The notes beneath the pieces were generated by a model, which was not told the origin of the DNA, did not search any database, and was given only the letters and a program-made list of their open reading frames with translations. A program made the position numbers and the translations under genes. DNA of 64,000 nucleotides from Corythucha ciliata (taxonomy: Eukaryota > Arthropoda > Insecta > Hemiptera > Tingidae): assembly GCA_038030265.1 (NCBI GenBank), contig CM075941.1, positions 16,988,001-17,052,000 on the forward strand, written 5' to 3'. The number at the start of each line of letters is the position of its first letter. The stretch's first letter is position 1. Of this stretch, positions 13,041 to 25,069 are shown one piece after another.

Positions 13041-13319
13041 CCAATTATTGTACGAATATCTTAAGTCATTATATCGTTGAGTATAATATCACGAGTCGAT
13101 TGAATCAAGATTGTCTAGAAAACCTGTTTTCGCAAATTAGGACGAGAGGGGGACTCCATGATCACCCGCCCCCCTTTAAAGCAAATCACAGGTTGCGAGG
13201 GAAAAATCCTGGACTCGTCCAGGCAAACGTCAATGTTGTCACCTGCGACACAGAAAAGTTTATTTTTACGACCATCTGTAAAAATCGAACCATCCACACT
13301 GGAAATGGACGCTAGTGCA

Positions 13320-13586
13320 CTGAGCCCTTTTGAATTTGTATTGTTCGTAAATGATATACACGATGCTATTAATGGAGGAATCCTAATAGGTAATTGTAAA
13401 ATTAAGGTTTTAGCATACGCCGATGATCTTGTGCTGTTGGCTCCAGATAGGGTCTCCCTGCAATCAATGGTGAATGAGCTGGAGGCGTATTGTCCGACCT
13501 GGAACCTGCAAATGAATCTTGCGAAATCTAAAATAATGGTTTTCCGAAATGAAGGGAGGGCATCATCAAAAGAGCAGTGGTATTTC
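13320..13586 (+). mobile_element. Non-LTR retrotransposon reverse-transcriptase fragment
   Basis: About 89 residues of open frame match the middle of a LINE-type reverse transcriptase. LSPFEFVLFVNDI is the usual block before the active site, YADDLVLL holds the catalytic Asp pair (bases about 13416-13440), and WNLQMNLAKSKIMVFRN is the block after it. The fingers region upstream and the thumb downstream are absent, and there is no endonuclease or second ORF nearby. It is a dead 5'- and 3'-truncated insertion. Jockey, CR1 or I-like clades cannot be separated from this piece. Confidence 0.8.
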
Positions 13587-13831
13587 AGGCGTGATCTGGG
13601 AATCAGGGGATCAGAGGCGTTTTTTGAAATGTACTCGAAAGACCCCTACCCCTACAACTTGTTATTCCTCACAAATGTCTCGTCTTACTATACTTATTAA
13701 ATAATAATATTAAAACGTTCAATAATAAGTAGTTATTTATCTAAATAACACAGTTCCAAAGGTGTTGGAATGCTAAATGAATGTGGAGTGGTGAGAGGGA
13801 GCATATTGTGACGTGCTCCACCCCTCATCCA

Positions 13832-14913
13832 TATACAGGGTGTTTCAGGAGGAATGTGCAATACTTTGCCATGTTGTAGTACTCACCTGGACGCACCAAA
13901 AATACCATATGAGCATATGGTCGAAAGTGGTTACCTTACGAGATATCGGCATTTTCCTGTTTTTCACACTCTTCGTGACTTTTTTACACAAAGAGCGGGT
14001 TCACAGCTCGCAATCCAAGTTTAGACAAAAACTAATGACTGATTCGGAAAGAGCAGAAAATGTCCTTCTCGAATCTGTCATTAGAATGGGGTTTCGGAGT
14101 TAATTTGAACATGTAATCTGCATGAAAACACAGGAAAAATGAAATGCCAAAAATAGCAGGTGAATTTCAAGGTGGCGTACGTCAGCTGTTTTATGGTCTC
14201 ACGAGTGGCAAAATTGATGAAAACTTCTCCATTCGATGGCCTTTCGAATGGTGTATTACAAACCGTATTTACATGAACCATGAGGGCAGCAGGCACGCTG
14301 GAAACAGAAAAAACGTAGGAAAATGGTCGTATTGGAGCGATAATCACTTGGGATTATGTCCTTAGCTTACAGGGGTCCGCTAAGGACATAATCCCAAGTG
14401 ATTATCGCTCCAATACGACCATTTTCCTACGTTTTTTCTGTTTCTAGCGTGCCTGCTGCCCTCATGGTTCACGTAAATACGGTTTGTAATACACCATTCG
14501 AAAGGCCATCGAATGGAGAAGTTTTCATCAATTTTGCCACTCGTGAGACCATAAAACAGCTGACGTACGCCACCTTGAAATTCACCTGCTATTTTTGGCA
14601 TTTCATTTTTCCTGTGTTTTCATGCAGATTACATGTTCAAATTAACTCCGAAACCCCATTCTAATGACAGATTCGAGAAGGACATTTTCTGCTCTTTCCG
14701 AATCAGTCATTAGTTTTTGTCTAAACTTGGATTGCGAGCTGTGAACCCGCTCTTTGTGTAAAAAAGTCACGAAGAGCGTGAAAAACAGGAAAATGCCGAT
14801 ATCTCGTAAGGTAACCACTTTCGACCATATGCTCATATGGTATTTTTGGTGCGTCCAGGTGCGTACTACAACATGGCAAAGTATTGCACATTCCTCCTGA
14901 AACACCCTGTATA
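13832..14913. mobile_element. 1082 bp near-perfect palindrome (foldback element)
   Basis: Left arm 13832-14366 and right arm 14379-14913 are each 535 bases and reverse-complementary with no indels and only a handful of mismatches (I noticed at least four), around a 12-base loop (TTACAGGGGTCC). The ends read TATACAGGGTG and CACCCTGTATA, consistent with a TA target duplication flanking TACAGGGTG termini, as in Tc1/mariner-type or MITE elements. The open frames inside (up to 96 codons) are mirrored in both arms and match no family I know. Transcription through it would give a long hairpin RNA. Confidence 0.85.
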
Positions 14914-15002
14914 CATTTATAGAAAAACGTAAACAAACGGCAAAATGGCCAACCTTATTATACTAACCTTGCCGCTCAAGAACGGCATTACACGGTCGAG
15001 TC

Positions 15003-15858
15003 TCAAAAATCGAGTGTCTGGATTCGATTATTGGCTCGCCCTTCGTCCGGCCCTGAAACGAGTTGGCCGACGTAAGCACCATTGTACAAGACCATTCCAC
15101 CGGAGTCACCGTTGACCAGGCCACGTGGCTCCATCGGGAAGTTTGCGCAGGCGTAACCGATTGTCTTTAAATACTCGCCCTCGGTTTCTCCCCCAGGGAA
15201 CCTAAGGTAGGAAAAAATCAGTGTATGTTCCTTGTTGACAGTCTAGAAGTCGTTTTCGTACGATGACTTCGGTGTATCTCAATTTAAATTCTTTGGTATC
15301 ATTACCGGAGCCAAATCCTGCTATTGTAACCGACTCCTCGTTTTCAATAATTTTCTCTAGCAGCGTAGCTACGTCGTTGACTTTGAAGGAAGGAAATTTG
15401 ACAGGTTCAATAAAACCGAAAATTCGTTTGAACGGTGTAAAGGTCGTCGCTAAGGCAACGTCGTCGGGATACTCAGTCTCTTCGTACGCGTATGTCAGAC
15501 ACGCCGGGTGTGCGTTGAAAGTGACAATTCTTCGCCTTGTCGCCTTAAAAGACAACCGAACATCGACCATACCGACCAGGGCGTATTGTACGTTCACCGT
15601 AGGATTCATTATCGTTTTATTGTATGTATAATGGGATCAACGTTGATGACGCAATGGCAGTTCGTTAGAACGGTCTGGCGTGTGAATGAGAGTTCCAGAA
15701 TAGGAGGCTCGTCTGCCGAGACGGTGCTCAATCAGGGCGACCACGAAGGGGAATTGTCCGATTTTCCCGTAGCACCCTATTTTGGTTTTCGACTCGCCCA
15801 TCGATTCAACGGTGGACATTTGAGTTGCGACGACGATTGTTAGCAGAAGAGGAAACAT
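15003..15858 (-). pseudogene. Trypsin-like (S1) serine protease with broken frames, probable pseudogene
   Basis: Four segments together resemble a secreted chymotrypsin-fold protease. From the Met at 15858 a signal peptide (MFPLLLTIVVATQ) leads to IGQFPFVVALIEH and SGTLI. The His motif VLTNCHC (about 15650-15670) is one frame off, so about one base is missing near 15678-15686. The frame shifts again near 15609, where VQYALVGMVDV, HPAC and the Asp motif PDDVAL follow, then AGFGSG. The last segment (15003-15201) starts at a clean acceptor and carries GYACANF and the Ser motif GDSGG. The preceding segment ends with no in-phase GT donor (reads into TAG at 15203). The catalytic His, Asp and Ser are all present, but IVGG reads IGCYG and several usual Cys are absent. 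Sequencing error is possible but the neighbouring spectrin gene shows none. It may also be a divergent inactive homologue with unusual introns. Confidence 0.72.
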
Positions 15859-15899
15859 CGCTTTGTTATCCTTAATAAGGTATAACAATCATGTGACTT

Positions 15900-18520
15900 T
15901 TCACAGCGGCATAGGTTTGATGGAGACCCTCCGTGTCGTGGTACATAGAAAAAACCTCACAAAAAAATATCACTATAGCGATTCCAGCTTGTTCATCATT
16001 TTAAGAATTCCAACAATAACCGCCCCACCCCGCCATCCTTTTGGTTCAAGCGAACCGTGATACTGACGCGCAGTGACGCTTAATTTGACGAGGCATTGAT
16101 CCGAACTGAAGGGGGAACCCCGCCGGGAAAACTATTCCAGCTCATCATGAATTACGCCCTTAACAACAAATCCCACAGATCTCTAAGTGGTAGAATGGTT
16201 GTGAGTTGTTGGGGGGGGGGGGAGAACTAACTCTGAAATATCCGGCGGATAAATTACGAAGTGACTATTTGACTAAAGCCTTTTCGTCTAAAGCCCCTCC
16301 CTCTAACCAAACTTTCTTTCCCTGTCACCCTCACCACTGCCCTCGTCCTTTTTCATTTCCCTTTTATTTGTCTCTCTTATCAGGAAATATAAAACTGAGT
16401 CCCCTTTTGTAGTCGCCACTTTGTCCACGAAGCGGTCGCCCCAATTAGTTTCGAATCCTACACCCCCCCCCCCACCCACGCATCACCAGGAATTCTACCA
16501 CCCATGTCAGACGAGAAGCATATCCGGCTGTGGGGGGGAAGGGTCTGAGGGGGAATTCGGCAAAAGTGTTTTCCTGTCTGGTCGGATGGTTGGGGTGGGC
16601 GGTGGTGCGGGTCTCGTGCCACGATTTGTAGTTTATAAGCCAAACTGTGCTTCTTCTTCTCTTTCCTCGGTTCCTCGTCTTTTATTTGTGTCTATACTCC
16701 CCCTCCCCCTTTCACCCCATTCACCACTCCATGAACGACTTAATGGAATTCAGTCGCCAAAAAAAAGGGGTCCTTTCAGTATTATAACCGATCGAAATTT
16801 ATCATGTTCGCTGACTTAAGACTAATCTTCACATCCGCCTAGCCACGTAAGCGCCCGGAATTTTCTCCGTCCCTATCTGAAAATGGCCGCATTAACATTC
16901 AGGGACTAAGACCGAAGGCTAAGGGATTTCACGGGTCATTTGAAGTTTCCTAATAGTTTATCATGATTTAGTCCGTACGCTGAATGAGGCTAATGGAGCG
17001 AAAGGAAATGCGAGAGAGAGAGAGAGATAAAAAAAAAATCACGTCATGCCCTAAATTAACATTTTCCTCCCGCTTATTTGTTAATTGTCCTCGTTCTTCA
17101 GTACCGGGGAGGCTTAGCAGGTTAATTCGAATCAAATTGTTCAAGTGTTGCCGTCGCAATTTCTTTCCCCCGCCACCTATCAACTTCCTTAGAATTTTTT
17201 TCTAGAAGGGAAAGTGACCCTATCAGGGGGGAGTGAAAAGGGTCTCTTAAAGTGAATTCCGCCCCAAAATGCAAAACATCCCTTCTTGAAGGATTCTTCC
17301 TTTTTCAATCTCCCCCCCCCCCACCACCATTCCCTTTTAAAAAAGGGCAACAACTTTTACAGTAGCGCCTTTCTTTTCTCACTCACCCCCTCTCCGCCAC
17401 TACCAAAGCATCTTGTCTGAACAATTTATGTTGGAAAGCTTTCTAAAAACTCAGTTTCTTCAATCCACTCCCTTCACAAACCTCTTTTTTTTCTACTTTT
17501 CTCCGTCCCTTTTTCCTTTCTTTTCTGTTTATTCGGCTCTCATTCCTATAAAAGCTCGGAATAACAATACTGAGTTCAGTTTGAAGTAAGAAACTATAAG
17601 GGTCGTGTAGGAGGAGGGGAGGGACAAACTTTATTTACGCCACTGATCCAAAGTAATTAGCGCGTGAAGGCGAGCCAACTTGACAAGTTGACAACGCCCA
17701 TAACGCCAGGAACTCGAGAGCCTTCTACGGACAACAAAACTACCTCGAAACTGGAGATTCATATTCCATGGACCAGTGGACTCGGAAGCTACGGATCCCC
17801 AGAAACTGAAACGTTCTCGGGAAGAGGAAAATAAAAAACTGACACATTTGCTTAGCGGAGCGGAGGGGGGGGCACTTCAAACGTAGTTTAAACTCACAAA
17901 TTTTACCTAAAAATTGAAATGTAAAAATGTTGCTTTGGTAGGGTTGAGTCAAAACGAGTTGGATAGGCTTCAACCAGCATGATCGAACAGAGTTGAAGGA
18001 AGGGAATGATTTTTCAGGTCTTCTGCCTGCACAGCAGGATTTGATGAGAGGACCTGTCGAATTCACACATTTTGGCTTTAACACCTAAAACTATTTTTTT
18101 AAAAAAAATTCACCGAATGTGCAACGTCTCAAACATGGAGCCTACTCTGCATGTAGAAGGGGCCAGTTTTCTCGTTAAATCCCAAGTTGCCATGTTCCAT
18201 GCCATCGTTAAAGACGTTGCCATGTCAAAAACAAAAAACAAAAGGCGAAACCTCTCGAGGTATCATGTAATTTTGTCTTGGAAGCTGTCTGGGTACAGTG
18301 TTGGCTCTTTCAAAAATCCTGGGATGACTCTCCCAAATACCATTTCCAAGGGGTTGGATCATTCAGAATTCAGAAACCACAAAATTCACGAGTCTAGCTA
18401 TCTCAACAGGCAACTTCTGGAGGGGGGGGGGGTCATCAGTAAAAAAACAAATTTTTGAGTTACACTCACAGTAAACACGTGCTTGGCTCCTTCCTCCTCC
18501 GACAAACAAATTGTGCGGGT
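15900..18520. other. Intergenic, no supported gene
   Basis: This contains G12 at 16211-16222, several C runs (near 16462 and 17311), a (GA)n stretch near 17014 and pyrimidine-rich sequence. Open frames up to 132 codons are low-complexity and have no family resemblance. Confidence 0.6.
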
Positions 18521-18529
18521 TTGTCACCA

Positions 18530-21150
18530 AAAATTACTGATGGCAATTGCGTTGCTAAAATTGAGAGAAACGGTGATTAATGACTGGAATTTGAAAAACA
18601 CCTTTTAAACATAGAAACAGTTAAATTTAGAAAACGCCAATGCACAGTTTGTAGGAACGATTTCCTGGCTAAAATTGAGAAAAAAATGGTCATTCACGGC
18701 TAAAATTGACAAACAAGATCATTCGCATCACAAACACTGAAAAACGGCAATCCGCGGCTAAAACTGAGTAAAACGCTAATCCACGGGCAAAATTTGAAAA
18801 AAACGTCAAATTGAGGCTAAAATTGAGAAAAACGCTAGTTCATGGCTAAAATAAAGCAAACGCAAATCTCCGGCTAAATGCACTGAAAAAAAAAAAAAAA
18901 AAACCGCCAAATCGCGGGTAAAATTGAGAAAATGCGGTAATTCAAGGCTGAAATTAGAAGAAAAAAACTGATTCGATCCAAAATTGAGAAAAACTCTAAT
19001 ATTCGCGAACGAAACTGTAAAAAAAACCCTTACGCGACTAAATTGACAAAAGTGGAAATCCGTGAAATTGAGAGAACTCTGACCCGCGGTTTCTGAAGGC
19101 AACTTCCTGACTGAAATTGAGCAAAATTAAAAAAAAAATTGGCGAAATTTGTGATTGGCGGCTCAAATTAAGAATAAACTCTCATTCTCGGCTTAAATTG
19201 ATCAAAACGGTAATTAGCTGACATCATTGAGAAAAAGGATAATTCCCTGCCAAAGCCGTAAAAAAAGTTCATTCGCGGCTGGAAATTATAAAAACGCTAA
19301 TTCACGGCTAAAATTTAAAAAATGCGCTAATTCGCGACCATAATTGAGAAAAAACGCTAATTCGAGGCCTGAATGGAAAATAACGCAAATTTGCGGACGG
19401 AACAGCAAGAAAAAGCTTCATTCGAGGCCAAAATTGAGAAAACGCTATTTCGCGGCCAGAATTGTGAAACTAATTGTAACTCACGGCTACAATTAAGAAA
19501 AACGCTAATTTTCTGATAAAATGGAAAAATAAAACGCTAAATCGCGGTCAAGTTGAGAAATATGCTAATTCGCTGAAAAAAATTTGAAAAACGCTCATGG
19601 CTAAAATAGAGAATTGACAAAAACGCTAATTCATTAAATTAAGAAAACGCTGGGGTTTCTGAAGGCAATTTCCAGGCTAGAATGGAAAACGCCGACTCGC
19701 GGCATAAGTTGAGAAAAAACGCTTATTCGCCGTCGTGAAAAAAAAAAAAAAAAAAATGTTCATTCGCTGCTAAAATTGTTAAACACGCTAGTTCGTGGCT
19801 GTAATGGAAACAAACGCAAATCCGCAACTAAAATTGAGACAAAATGCTAATTCACGGATAAAATAAAGAAAAATGGTCTTTCGTTGCTAATATTAAGGAA
19901 AATGCTAGTTCGTGGCTGTACGATGAAAACGCAAAACAGATAAAGAAAATTGCAGTTATGAAGAAAACGTACTAAATCGCGGGTAAAATTAAGAAATGTG
20001 CTAACTCAAGTCAAAATTAAGAGAAACAATGAAATTGTAAAAACAAAAAAACAAAAAAAAAAAAACTCTTATTCATCTAATTGTGAAAACGCCGCGGTGT
20101 CTGGGAGCAACTTTGGGGCCAGAATTCCGGCCGGAAAAACGCCGATTCGCGGCTGAAGTTGAGAAAAACGCTAATCGGTGACTAAAAGTGAGAAAAACGC
20201 TAGTGGATTTGTGTTTGGAAAAAACACAAATCCGCGACTGAAAGTGACCAAAACGCTAATTAGCACCTAAAACTGAGAAAATATGCTAATTCGTGGCTGG
20301 AATTGGAAAAATTCATAAATTCATGGACAAAATTGAGATTAAAGTTAATTCGCGGACGAAAGTGTAAAATAAACCGCTTATCAGTGGCTAAAATTGAGAA
20401 ACCGCCGAGCCGCGGTTTCTGGAGGAAGCTTTTTGTCCAAAATTGAGGAAAAAACTCTAAATCGCGGCTAAACTATTGAAAAACGCTAATTCGCCGCCTG
20501 CCAAAATTGTAAAAAAAAATTCATTCACGGCTAAAATTAAGAAAAGGGCTGTTTTATGGTAAAATGAGATAATACGCGGCTGAAATGTGAAAAAAGGCTT
20601 ATTTGCGGCTAAAATTGAGACAATGCGCTCATTGGGGTCTAAAATGGATAACAAGTGTTAATTAAATCGACTGCTGAAATTGAGAAAAGGCGCTCAGTCG
20701 TGGCTGGAAATTAAGGAAAAACGCTAACTGGTTTTGGTTTCTGGAGGCAATTTAGTGATTTAAATGGAGGACAACGATCAGCTAATCTTCAGTTTATTCT
20801 AGTCCTTACGACGCTTAAATTGAGAAATCAGTCTAATGTGCTGTTTAGGGGGTATGTCTGTTACTGAATCTGAGAAAAAGCGCTCATTCGCGGTAAAAAC
20901 TGAGAAAAAATGCTCATGTGTGACGAAACTGATAATAAAATTCGGCAAAAAAATGGTTCATTCCTGCCTAAAAATGAGAAAATACCCGAATTCGTGGCGT
21001 CTCTGGAGGCAACTCTGTAGTAACAATTGAGAAAAAGCCTTAGTTTTTCATTTATGCTTCCACTTTCTCTGTTGAAATTGAGAAAAGTGCTAGGTGCGGC
21101 TTTAAAAAACATTCGTTTGTGTTCATAATTGAAAAAGTCATTCATTTACG
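18530..21150 (+). repeat. 2.6 kb degenerate minisatellite, family R1
   Basis: Units of about 30-40 bases follow a loose consensus, GCTAATTCGCGGCTAAAATT then GAGAAAAAC. Roughly 70 units vary in length and sequence; few neighbours are identical, unlike a young satellite. Some units carry a GTTTCTGGAGGCAA insert (near 19088, 19654, 20096, 20412, 20735 and 21000), suggesting a higher-order period of several hundred bases. Confidence 0.85.
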
Positions 21151-21296
21151 ACAACTCGCACCAGGCTGCTGTGCTTAGGACTGTCATGTACTTGATTATA
21201 GGATAGGACTTGTCGTTTTCGGAATTTATTGTCTACTTCACAATTATTTTCTCTTCACGCGGTCAACAAAATAATAGCAAAACCTTGAAATTTACC

Positions 21297-21321
21297 TTTA
21301 TTTATTCATTTTATTTTTATT
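21297..21321 (-). promoter_or_regulatory. Clustered polyadenylation signals of the Moxd-like gene
   Basis: Four AATAAA hexamers on the minus strand, two of them overlapping, lie immediately after the TGA stop; the first abuts it. The 3' UTR is therefore likely very short. Confidence 0.55.
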
Positions 21322-23600
21322 TCATTCTTCGTCGTCCTCTTCGCCACACGTTCTCCTCGGTTCCACCAATGGCGTTTCAACTTTGGTCAACGGAATCTCC
21401 TCCCAATTGCCCGGGAAACGTTCTCCAGCCGAATTATTACACTGCATGTACACCGGCGATGTGTAGTAGAGACCGTGCAGAAGTTCAACTCGTAGTTTTG
21501 TCCACTCGATCGAACCGTAGGACTCGGAAATTGGAAGATCGCGGCTAGTGGGTTGATTTTCCCAACTTGAAAAAAAAAAAAAAAAAAAAAAAAAACAGTT
21601 ACAAGCAGGAAGGACCCCCCTCCTCCACTCGTTAGTTACTTTTTTAGGTAGTTGAAATAGCCAGCTAAATACGCGTCAGAGATAGAACTTTTGCACACTT
21701 CTAATGCTGTTTTCGGGTAGTAGTACATGTAGTTGACGCACATTTCGTCGGTGGTGGCAAAACCGCCGAGCGTTATATTCGGGCGAGACACAGTGTTATA
21801 GGTGCAGGTGGTAATCAAGGCGTCGCCCTATTTTTTAACCATTTTTTTTCTTCTTCAAATAAATAACGAACTGCCACCATCTTACGGGTAAAATGTGGAC
21901 TTTTCTTTTCAAAAGACGAATTTCTTGGTAGTGAGGACTGTAGTGATAGTCCCAGTTGAGTCGAGGAAGTTCCTTGCCTTTTCGAACGTGACGCGTTTCG
22001 ACGCGAGTTCCAGTTAGGTGAGTGTGGAGCTGCGATGCGAAGGCGACAATTCCTCCCTGTGGTAGGCTCTTCAACAACGTTCGAAGGAAAAAAAATGTTT
22101 TAAAATTTATTTCAGTCGTTTTCGGTAGATACCGATGCGCACGAAAAAATATTACGTAAATTTAACTCACAACCGCTGTGCACTCTGAGGTGCAGTACCC
22201 CGACAAAATGAATTCTGGTTGCCTGGGTGGAATGGCCATTTTGTCAACATACTCGAGGCCCAATTCAATAATAGCCGCGTCATATTGCCGTAAGTCGGGC
22301 GTTAAATAAATTTTGACTCCGCTACTGTCGATCCAGTCTGAAAATCTCCCAAAAGAAATTGCTATGGTATGGGAGGGGGGGGGAGAGTTTTGTTTTACCG
22401 TCTCTCATTTTCGGATTGTTATAGTGAATCTCGAGCATTGCGTATAAGGACTCATCACTCCCTCCAACGGGTAAACCGGTTTCCTGAAAAAAACAAAAAC
22501 AAAAAACAACGCATCGATTAGGATGAAGTCCATTCTCCAAGTAAGGATGAGCATAGTAAAAGCTACTGGTGGATAGTAAAATGGCAAAGCGCCAATAGCC
22601 CAGGCCGCTATGACTTTCGAGCAAGGAGTGAGCGATCGAGGTTTCTTCGGGCAGGGGCCCGAATAAAAGGGGAGTCTCGCGGTTTTTTCGACGGCACAGT
22701 GAAAAAGTTCCATATGGTGCACTAGACCTTCGTTGCCCTTCGATATGACAGCCTCAAACTGTAAGGAGAGCGCGAACTATTAATTAAAAAAATTATAACG
22801 TTTTTTTTTTGTTTTTTTACCTTGACCAAGTGGTGCTTGCGGTGTAACCGGCTAGGCAACTTGACAGTGTGACACCAATAAGTTGTATCGCTAGACGGGA
22901 CTCGAACCCGTGGAACCGTCGCCTTGTGGATCCAAACGGAAGGCTCCAAACTCGGATTGGGAGTTTCATTTTTTAAAATTTGCACTCGAACCATACCCTC
23001 GTCATCGCGGTCACACAGACTCTGCCCGTCGAGATCTCCTCGACCCATCGCCCACACTATGTGAGTTGTTCCTTCCTGTATAAAAAATTACACTTTTTCT
23101 ACGTTCTTTGTTGGGGGCTTAGCAAAATGTGCTTACCTCTATAACGTAACTCCCGGGTTTACAAGTGTCAAAGGCTCGTTTAAATGAGAACTTCGTTATA
23201 TTCGAAGCTTTGGTAACTTTAAAGTCACGGCAGTCACACTCTTCCATCACGCTAACCAAGCATTTGTCATCAGTCGTCGCACCCTTTGAAAACAGAAAAA
23301 AAAAAAAAAAAAAATGTAAAAACGCATTACAAGATCGTCACAATTTAAAAGTCCTCCACCCCATCCCCCCCGCGAAATACCACGAGCGCAGGCAAACCCC
23401 AATTGTCCGGATAGAAAAGGCAATAGTCGGCCGACTCGTGGTCACCGTAGTCGGAGAAGCCGAGAGTGAACCACTGACGGGGTTGAAGGTCTTTGATGTG
23501 AACTTCGAACTGGATGATTTGGTTGGGGTAGTCGACGACCCAGTAGAGTTTATGACGGCTCATCGGATCGAGACTCACTTCGTAAACACCTTCCGGCAAC
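21322..23600 (-). CDS. DBH-like copper monooxygenase (Moxd / MOXD1-like), signal-peptide exon missing
   Basis: This is a copper type II, ascorbate-dependent monooxygenase of the dopamine beta-hydroxylase / MOXD1 family, a secretory-pathway enzyme whose substrate is unknown in MOXD members. Exons: 23381-23600, 23137-23283, 22821-23075, 22567-22758, 22399-22483, 22171-22337, 21886-22068, 21640-21827, 21322-21565; phases agree throughout, giving about 559 residues. An N-terminal DOMON domain (LYWVVDYP, WFTLGFSDYGD, ADYC) precedes the two catalytic domains. Expected copper ligands are present: the His pair in VHHMELFHC, the His of LEIHYNNP, both His of LHTHLTG, and the Met of DEMCVNY. TTYWC and the C-terminal ERFPGNWEEIPL and PLVEP blocks also fit the family. 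The donor at 23381 was chosen over one 17 bases upstream because only it keeps frame and the spacing known from fly Moxd. The acceptor at 22068 is the least certain. The first exon here needs two codon bases from an upstream exon that should carry the signal peptide (see 38178-38242). Confidence 0.93.
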
Positions 23601-23689
23601 CTAAAAAAAATAAATAAAAAAAAAAAAAAAAAAAAATGATAGCCAAAATTAAACACGAAGTTGTTTCTTATATCCCGCGCAACGCATGA

Positions 23690-24420
23690 GCAATGTGGGT
23701 TTTAGTATGCCGCCGCTGTTTGCGCTCAAAATTCCTGGGCCCAGTTGTGTCTGGTGTCGTCATGAGTGGGGGGGGGGGACTGCGTCCTCACACCCTCCTC
23801 ATACACACACCCTTTCATGTTGTGCGTGCGAAATCAATTTGGCGGAATTCCCTCACTCTTTCTCACTCAAAACACTAATTTTGCACAATTCAATCCCTAA
23901 AAAACCAATTTCACGAGTTTTTCCTCCTCTAAAAAGCCATCCACCATGTTGAATGTGGCTCTTGCTAAGTCACAAATTTGACGCCTCCGTAATCCTATTT
24001 TACGGATTTGGCGATCTTGTTTGAGTCGCAAGACGGCCAAACTCTTGATTTTTTTTTTTTTTTTCAAGAAAGAGCAGAAATTGGTTTTTTTTTTGTTAGG
24101 GCCACGAAACAGCAAAACTCGCCGGATTTCTCGGGGTTTTTTATGCGCAAACCAGCGAACGAGAATCACGAATATCATATTTTGGAATTTTAGCGGATAA
24201 ATGGCTAAACTCCACTGTTTTATCTCACTTTTAACCACTGAGCGCCCGAAATAGTCGGTTTTCTCACATTTTTCCAGCCAATTTTTCAAACCGAACTTGC
24301 TAATTCTTTAGGAGATTCATCTATAAAATCCCAAACTATTGGATTTTCTTCTTTTATCTCCCCCAAGCAGGCAAAACCCTTATTTTTAGAATTAGAGCCG
24401 CCAAATAGCAAAACGGGAAT
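23690..24420. repeat. R4 degenerate repeats
   Basis: AATTTCACGAGTTTTTC- and GGCTCTTGCTAA-like units are spaced about 35-40 bases, weakening after 24250. The G9 run at 23770 precedes them. Confidence 0.5.
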
Positions 24421-24529
24421 CACGGTTCCTATCGAATTCGTTCCGACCCAAGAATAGGTGACTTGTGAGTCGATGGAGCCTAAAGCGTAATTTGTGATTA
24501 TTTTAGAGGCTGTAAAACGATGTTTTCCC

Positions 24530-25060
24530 CTTAAAAGAGAGAAATGTGGAAACTTCCTGACCCCTTGATTGGCTCAGCGCACATGGGAAGCGCCTTTAGT
24601 TGGAAGAAAACTTGTAAGTAAAAAAAGGTCAGGACGGGGCGACGATGAGCGTTCAGACTACGACCTGCCTGACACTTCATGTGTTGAAGGATTGGATCTA
24701 CCCTACGCAGCGGGCGTCGAGTGGTCGCTTTAACGCGCTGAACGGTATAATGCAATTGCGATGTTGTGGTGAAGGTGGGGCAGGGGTTGACCAGGGCTGG
24801 AAACATTCGTGCAGGGCTCCTGCAAAATGAAAACGTGCCAAATCGGCCAAAAACGAGGGCGATTCTGCTCGATCCGTCTCGAAATCCCCGTGTCGAAAAC
24901 CCTCAAGACGTGGGCGTTGTAAGATGGTGGCCGGGGTGGGCAGTTGCGTAGGCGTAGCCATAGAGAGGGGCAAGAGAGGGCAGTGGTCCTCCTCAAGAGA
25001 TCGGGAAGCGCAGCCGTGTTGGGCAGCTGCCCACTCCTGGATACTGTCAATAAATACAAA
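24530..25060. other. GC-rich stretch, unidentified
   Basis: Several overlapping open frames, the longest 126 codons on the minus strand (24698-25078), reflect GC-rich composition. I recognise no domain, signal peptide or consistent frame, so no gene is called. A decayed mobile element is possible. Confidence 0.3.
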
Positions 25061-25069
25061 TCTTACGGA

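Noticed and set aside
13813..14936. Open frames of 70-96 codons inside the palindrome as genes
   Set aside because: They are mirror images in both arms, overlap each other in several frames and resemble no family.
16421..16819. 132-codon plus-strand frame
   Set aside because: It is Pro/Ser/Gly-rich low complexity created by C and G runs, with no splice context.
18530..21150. CRISPR array, because of regular short repeats
   Set aside because: Repeats are degenerate, spacers are not unique sequences of fixed length, and the genome is eukaryotic with no cas genes.
22880..22920. tRNA-like B-box (GGTTCGAGTCC on the minus strand)
   Set aside because: It lies inside a well-supported Moxd-like exon and encodes VPRVRVPSSD. 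There is no A-box or cloverleaf around it.
23897..24289. 130-codon minus-strand frame
   Set aside because: It runs through R4 repeats and a T run and has no domain.
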